The notes beneath the pieces were generated by a model, which was not told where the DNA came from, made no database searches, and worked only from the letters and a program-made list of their open reading frames with translations. The translations under genes and the position numbers were made by a program. This document shows positions 60,533 through 64,000 of a stretch of DNA of 64,000 bases, piece by piece. The stretch lies in assembly GCF_017488845.2 (NCBI RefSeq), contig NZ_CP083371.1, positions 372,001-436,000 of the forward strand, written 5' to 3'. This stretch comes from Ensifer canadensis. GTDB lineage: Bacteria; Pseudomonadota; Alphaproteobacteria; Rhizobiales; Rhizobiaceae. Positions within the stretch are counted from its first letter, which is position 1. Each line of letters starts with the position of its first letter.

Positions 60533-60565
60533 GTGCGATCCCGCTGTTTTTGAGCGGGATCGCAC
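60533..60565. terminator. Strong hairpin after the dhaK-dhaL operon
   Basis: GTGCGATCCCGCT (60533-60545) and AGCGGGATCGCAC (60553-60565) form a perfect 13-bp stem with a GTTTTTG loop. It lies between dhaL copy 2 and the fusion gene on the minus strand, so it may end transcription of the first operon. No T-run follows, so it may also be leaky. Confidence 0.65.
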
Positions 60566-60628
60566 CGGCCTTGGGAGGCGAAGGTGTCTGGCGAAGGCAC
60601 GGAACCGTGCCGTCGCCTTCGGCAGGGG

Positions 60629-61270
60629 TTACGTCAGGCGTGCGCGTGCGCCCAGCGAAAGTTCCTTCAGGATGATCGCGCAGGAGGTCGCACCGGCGTC
60701 GAGCACGCCGAGCGAGCGCTCGCCGAGCCGGCTGGCGCGGCCGATCTTGGCGACGAGGTCGCGGGTCGAATCGCGGCCAGCTTCGGCTGCGGAAACAAGC
60801 GCATCGAGCGCCTCGTCGAACGGTTTGCCGCTCGCGGTCGCACCGTCAAAGGCTTCCACGGCCGGAACGAGCGTGTCGATCAGCGTCTTGTCTCCGACCT
60901 TGGCCGAGCCGATCGACTGGATGCCCTCGAGGCCGGCATGCAGCATGAGGCTATAGGTTGCCGCATCGATGGCAGGCACACCGTCGAGCTTTTCGGCGAA
61001 CTCGGTGAACATCACCCCGTAGAGCGGGCCCATGGATCCGCCGATCTCGGTCATCAGCACGGTTCCGAGCGTATCCAGCGCCTCGGACAAGGTTGCCTCC
61101 TTGCCCTTCAGCCGATCGGCGGCCATGCCGAAGCCCTTGGCCATGTTGACGCCGTGGTCGCCGTCGCCAATCTTGCCGTCGATCTCGCTCAGATAGGCGC
61201 GGTTCTCGATGATGCGCTCTGCGAGCGACAGCACGATCGCGCCTGAGTTGGCGTTGCTAAACGTCTGCAT
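60629..61270 (-). CDS. dhaL: Dihydroxyacetone/erythrulose kinase subunit DhaL, copy 2
   Basis: 213 residues. YLSEIDGKIGDGDHGVNMAKGFGM is the Mg-nucleotide site, MTEIGGSMGPLYGVMFTEF, SAKVGDKTLIDTLVPAVEAF and LGVLDAGATSCAIIL complete the Dak2 pattern. It starts 15 nt after the stop of dhaK copy 2, so both are coupled. Its sequence differs clearly from the copy at 57553, which suggests different partners or substrates rather than a recent duplication. Confidence 0.95.
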   Translation of the reverse strand: MQTFSNANSGAIVLSLAERIIENRAYLSEIDGKIGDGDHGVNMAKGFGMAADRLKGKEATLSEALDTLGTVLMTEIGGSMGPLYGVMFTEFAEKLDGVPAIDAATYSLMLHAGLEGIQSIGSAKVGDKTLIDTLVPAVEAFDGATASGKPFDEALDALVSAAEAGRDSTRDLVAKIGRASRLGERSLGVLDAGATSCAIILKELSLGARARLT

Positions 61271-61285
61271 GATGCGCCTCTTTCG

Positions 61286-62278
61286 TCACAGGATGGTGGT
61301 GCAGCGAACCTCGACGTCGAGGAGCGCCTTGAGTTCGTCGTCGAGCGCCAGCACGGTCAGCGTGGCGCCGACCATTTCCAGCGAGGTGAAGTAGTTGCCG
61401 ATATAGGTCCGGTAGATGCGAAGACCGCGACCGGTGATTTCCTTCTCGATCGTGTCATTCAGGATATAGAGTTCGTTGAGCGGCGTTGCGCCGAGACCAG
61501 AGACCAGCACCGCGACCTCGGTACCTGACGCCAGGTTGTGATCGTCGAGCACGATCTGGCACATGTCCTTGGCGACGTCGTCGGCGGTCTTCAGCGCTTC
61601 GACGCGTACGCCCGGTTCGCCGTGATGACCGATACCGACTTCCATCGTGCCGGGCTCGATCTGAAAGTTCGGATGGCCGACCGCCGGAAGCGTGCATGGC
61701 CCGAGACCGACGCCGATCGAACGGCAATTGTCGATGGCCTTCTGCGCGGTTGCACGCACCTCCTCGAGGCTTGCGCCTTCAGCCGCCTTGGCACCGCCGA
61801 TCTTCCACATGAAGATTTCGCCGGCCACGCCGCGGCGCTTCTCGCGCTCCTCCGGCGGTGCCGAGCAGACGTCGTCATTGGCAACGACGGTCAGGACGTC
61901 GATGCCGTCCTTGGCGGCGAGCTTCATCGCCATCTTCACGTTCATGTTGTCGCCGGCGTAGTTGCCATAGAGGCAGACGACGCCCTTGCCGCCATTCGCT
62001 TCACGGATGGCATCATGGAAGCTCTTGGCGGTCGGCGACGAAAAGAGTTCGCCGACGGCGACCGCGTCCAGCATGTTGCGGCCGGTGTAGCCGATGAAGG
62101 CAGGTTCGTGGCCGGAACCGCCGCCGGTGACGACGCCGACCTTGCCGGCAACCGGTGCGCCCTTGGCGACGACCACGCGCGGGTTGTCAGCCAGGCGCAC
62201 GATGTCGGAGTGCGCCTTGACGAAGCCCTTGACGGTGTCCTCGACCACCTCGTCGGGATTGTTGATGAACCTTTGCAT
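61286..62278 (-). CDS. dhaK: Dihydroxyacetone/erythrulose kinase subunit DhaK, copy 2
   Basis: 330 residues. QRFINNPDEVVEDTVKGFVKAH, GGGSGHEPAFIGYTGRNMLDA, YGNYAGDNMNVKMAMKLAAKDG and VGIGHHGEPGVRVEAL (substrate-binding His) are typical. LVSGLGATPLNELYIL marks the C-terminal part. It is 30 nt downstream of an SDR gene similar to D-threitol dehydrogenase. In mycobacterial tetritol pathways erythrulose is phosphorylated by Dha-type kinases, so erythrulose is a plausible substrate; dihydroxyacetone is the alternative. Confidence 0.95.
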   Translation of the reverse strand: MQRFINNPDEVVEDTVKGFVKAHSDIVRLADNPRVVVAKGAPVAGKVGVVTGGGSGHEPAFIGYTGRNMLDAVAVGELFSSPTAKSFHDAIREANGGKGVVCLYGNYAGDNMNVKMAMKLAAKDGIDVLTVVANDDVCSAPPEEREKRRGVAGEIFMWKIGGAKAAEGASLEEVRATAQKAIDNCRSIGVGLGPCTLPAVGHPNFQIEPGTMEVGIGHHGEPGVRVEALKTADDVAKDMCQIVLDDHNLASGTEVAVLVSGLGATPLNELYILNDTIEKEITGRGLRIYRTYIGNYFTSLEMVGATLTVLALDDELKALLDVEVRCTTIL

Positions 62279-62308
62279 GGTGTCTCCTGTAGATGGGGTC
62301 GTGCGTCG

Positions 62309-63082
62309 TCAGAGAATGGTGTAGCCGCCGTCGATCAAGAGATCGGCGCCGTTGATCATGTCGGCTCCCGCCGACGACAGGAACACGGCAGCGGCCGCGA
62401 TTTCCTCGGGATAGGCGAAACGGCCGGCCGGAATGCGCTTCTTGGCGGCTTCGCCCTTTTCGCCGCTCCAGGCCTTCTTGCCGAGTTCGGTCAGGACGAT
62501 GGTCGGCGAGATGGTGTTGACGGAGATGCCGTGTTTGCCCCATTCGGCCGCAAAGGTCTTCGACATGCCGATGACGCCGAACTTCGAGGCGCAATAGGCG
62601 ACATGGTCTTCGATCGCGACGGTACCGGCCTGCGAGGCGAGGTTGATGATCTTGCCGCCCTTGCCGGCGGCGATCATCGCCCGGCCGACGGCCTGGGTGA
62701 CGAGGAAGCTGCCCTTGAGGTTGATGGCGATGGTCTTGTCCCAGTAGTCGAGCGACAGCTCTTCGGCAGGCGCCAGAAGCGCTACGCCGGCGCTGTTGAC
62801 GGCGATGTCGATGCCGCCGAAAGCGGCGACCACGCCCGACACGGCCGCATTGACCGAGGCTGGGTCCGAGACGTCGCAGACGAAGGGTCTTGCATCAGCC
62901 CCGAGAGCCTCGGCTTTTGTGCGCGCGACATCCTCGTTGATGTCGAGCACCGCCACTTTCGCGCCCTTGGCGGCAAAGGCGCTGGCAATCGCCGCGCCGA
63001 TGCCGGAGGCACCGCCGGTGACGAGGGCAACCTTGCCCGTCAGCGGGAAATTGAGGTCGATCTGCGGTGTGGTCTCGGTCAT
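62309..63082 (-). CDS. SDR-family sugar-alcohol dehydrogenase, D-threitol dehydrogenase-like
   Basis: 257 residues from ATG 63082 (GAGGG upstream). NAD loop VTGGASGIGAAIASAFAAKG, VNSAGVALLAPAEELSLDYWDKTIAINLKG, catalytic Ser/Tyr/Lys in NLASQAGTVAIEDHVAYCASKFG, and end NGADLLIDGGYTIL. The overall wording is very close to what I recall of D-threitol dehydrogenases (DthD/GolD group). It would oxidise a polyol to a ketose for the downstream Dha-type kinase. The substrate is inferred. Confidence 0.9.
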   Translation of the reverse strand: MTETTPQIDLNFPLTGKVALVTGGASGIGAAIASAFAAKGAKVAVLDINEDVARTKAEALGADARPFVCDVSDPASVNAAVSGVVAAFGGIDIAVNSAGVALLAPAEELSLDYWDKTIAINLKGSFLVTQAVGRAMIAAGKGGKIINLASQAGTVAIEDHVAYCASKFGVIGMSKTFAAEWGKHGISVNTISPTIVLTELGKKAWSGEKGEAAKKRIPAGRFAYPEEIAAAAVFLSSAGADMINGADLLIDGGYTIL

Positions 63083-63105
63083 GTCGTTTTCCCTCGGCGG
63101 TTGGA

Positions 63106-63132
63106 AAGCGGGGCGGGCAGGCCGCCCCGCTT
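63106..63132 (-). promoter_or_regulatory. Intercistronic hairpin between the binding-protein and dehydrogenase genes
   Basis: AAGCGGGGCGG (63106-63116) pairs exactly with CCGCCCCGCTT (63122-63132). It directly follows the binding-protein gene on the minus strand and can favour its mRNA over the enzymes downstream. Confidence 0.6.
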
Positions 63133-63141
63133 GAGTTGGCG

Positions 63142-64000
63142 TTACTTGCGGGCTTCGAGCAGCTTGTCGACGTTTTCGGTCGTGACCGGCGTCCACGGAA
63201 CGTTGTATTCCTTGTCCTTGCCGTCGTTGAACGGCATGTCCGGATACTGCGCCCAGATGTCCGACTGTGGCTTGTAGTCACCCTTTTTCGCCTGGAAGAT
63301 CGCGAGGTCGAGCGCGCCCTGTGCCTGCGCGCGGGCATCCTGCAGGATCGAGGTCATCGTGCCTTCCTTGACGGCCGTCAGGGCATCGGTCACGCCGTCG
63401 ATGCCGGCAATGGCGAAGTCGTCGACCTTGAGGCCGGCCGACTTGATCGCTTCGATCGCGCCGAGCGCCATCTCGTCGTTCTGGCCGATGACGCCGTTGA
63501 TCTGGCCTGAATGGGCCGTCAGCCAGTTTTCCATCAGGGTCTGGGCTTCGGCGCGCGACCAGTTGGCCGTCTGCTGCTCGAGAACTTTGACGTCAGGGCA
63601 CTCGGCAAGCGCCTTCTTGTTGCCCTCGAGGCGGGAGATCTGCGCCGACTGGCCGATCGGGCCTTCGATAATGACGACGTTGCCCTTGCAGCCGATCTTG
63701 TCGAGCACGGTCTTGGCTTCCATGTAGCCGGAGACGGTGTCGTCGGAGCCGACATAGGCGGTCAAGAGGTCGGAGTTGACGCGGGTGTTGGATCCGACGA
63801 CCGGGATCCCGGCATCATGCGCCGCCTGAACGGCGGTTGCGCCGGCCTCGATGTCGATCGGCACGAAGATGATCGCGTTGAACTTCTGCGTGATCATCGT
63901 GTTGAACTGTTCCTGCTGGACCAGCGCGTCGTAGCGACCGTCAAACACGGTCAGTTCGACTTCGCCACTCTTGACGGCGGGGTGCTCTTCAAGCGCCGCC
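63142..64000 (-). CDS. Ribose-type sugar ABC transporter substrate-binding protein, N-terminus cut off
   Basis: The frame runs from the stop at 63142 to the window end without a credible start, giving about 285 C-terminal residues. QKFNAIIFVPIDIEAGATAVQAAHDAGIPVVGSN, VGSDDTVSGYMEAKTVLDKIG, VVIIEGPIGQSAQISRLEGNKKAL, VIGQNDEMALGAIEAIKSAG and FAIAGIDGVTDALTAVKEGTMTSILQD are periplasmic-binding-protein-4/RbsB landmarks. It is upstream of the dehydrogenase and kinase genes on the same strand, so it likely brings in the polyol (threitol, erythritol or similar) that they degrade. Permease and ATPase genes are presumably beyond the window. Confidence 0.92.
   Translation of the reverse strand, partial: AALEEHPAVKSGEVELTVFDGRYDALVQQEQFNTMITQKFNAIIFVPIDIEAGATAVQAAHDAGIPVVGSNTRVNSDLLTAYVGSDDTVSGYMEAKTVLDKIGCKGNVVIIEGPIGQSAQISRLEGNKKALAECPDVKVLEQQTANWSRAEAQTLMENWLTAHSGQINGVIGQNDEMALGAIEAIKSAGLKVDDFAIAGIDGVTDALTAVKEGTMTSILQDARAQAQGALDLAIFQAKKGDYKPQSDIWAQYPDMPFNDGKDKEYNVPWTPVTTENVDKLLEARK

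Noticed and set aside
61538..63277. Long plus-strand open frame of 579 codons over the dehydrogenase and dhaK genes
   Set aside because: It is antisense to two clear enzyme genes, is rich in Arg/Gly/Asp, and has no recognisable domain; a shadow of high-GC codon use.

Overview
The window looks like a piece of a Rhizobiaceae genome (Ensifer/Sinorhizobium/Rhizobium type). GC and third-position GC are high. Intergenic repeats of the kind known from rhizobia occur (two RIME1-like elements, two copies of a TAAAGC/TAGAGC...GCTCTAG element, one copy of a TAAAGCG...GCTTTAG element). There is also an alphaproteobacterial CCUCCUCCC-loop small RNA, and the gene mix is rich in ABC/TRAP transporters and catabolic islands. 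I found no tRNA, rRNA, CRISPR array, transposase or phage gene. The assignment to genus is inference from these traits.

Layout. 1-5160: end of a stress-protein gene, a COG3871-type flavin-binding stress protein, a small secreted protein, then a minus-strand block of LysR regulator, a degenerate-active-site S-adenosylhomocysteinase-like protein and a Gfo/Idh/MocA oxidoreductase. 5183-11426: a PAS-GGDEF diguanylate cyclase, a small unknown protein, and a complete FecI-FecR-TonB receptor iron/haem uptake signalling unit ending in a perfect terminator hairpin. 11468-21230: a DUF6894-type small protein, a twice-frameshifted YgiN-like monooxygenase pseudogene, a quinone-oxidoreductase/HxlR divergent pair, a chromate resistance pair (rhodanese-ChrB domain protein plus ChrA) and an RND efflux pair. 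21261-27955: TRAP transporter (DctQMP), quinate/shikimate dehydrogenase and two-domain 3-dehydroshikimate dehydratase, controlled by a divergent TetR regulator; this is a coherent quinate/shikimate-to-protocatechuate route. 27971-33579: divergent Lrp regulator and homodimeric pyruvate/2-oxobutyrate dehydrogenase E1, a decayed peptidoglycan-binding/C-type-lectin gene, and a divergent Rrf2 regulator/epoxide hydrolase pair.

33722-39903: a polyamine-type ABC transporter with a DmpA-type P1 peptidase, a divergently placed solute-binding protein and an RpiR regulator. 40359-47558: a second RpiR regulator followed by a Fe3+/AfuABC-type ABC transporter, a cytoplasmic histidine phosphatase and a Na+/Pi-cotransporter-PhoU protein, all tightly coupled; I infer import and dephosphorylation of a phosphorylated compound with phosphate export. 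47668-54365: housekeeping and DNA-repair genes (RidA-like protein, DEDDh exonuclease, dinB, UvrD-like helicase, recX) and the small RNA. 54582-57307: three L,D-transpeptidase lipoproteins. 57553-64000: a minus-strand sugar/polyol catabolic operon with two Dha-type kinases. Its parts are a ribose-type binding protein (cut by the window end), an SDR dehydrogenase like D-threitol dehydrogenase, DhaK-DhaL, then a SorC regulator fused to DhaK and a second DhaL.

The most distinctive items are the fused SorC-DhaK protein, the S-adenosylhomocysteinase-like protein with replaced catalytic residues, the four-loop CCUCCUCCC small RNA, the AfuABC/phosphatase/phosphate-exporter cluster, and the repeat elements that begin exactly at the stop codons of neighbouring genes.
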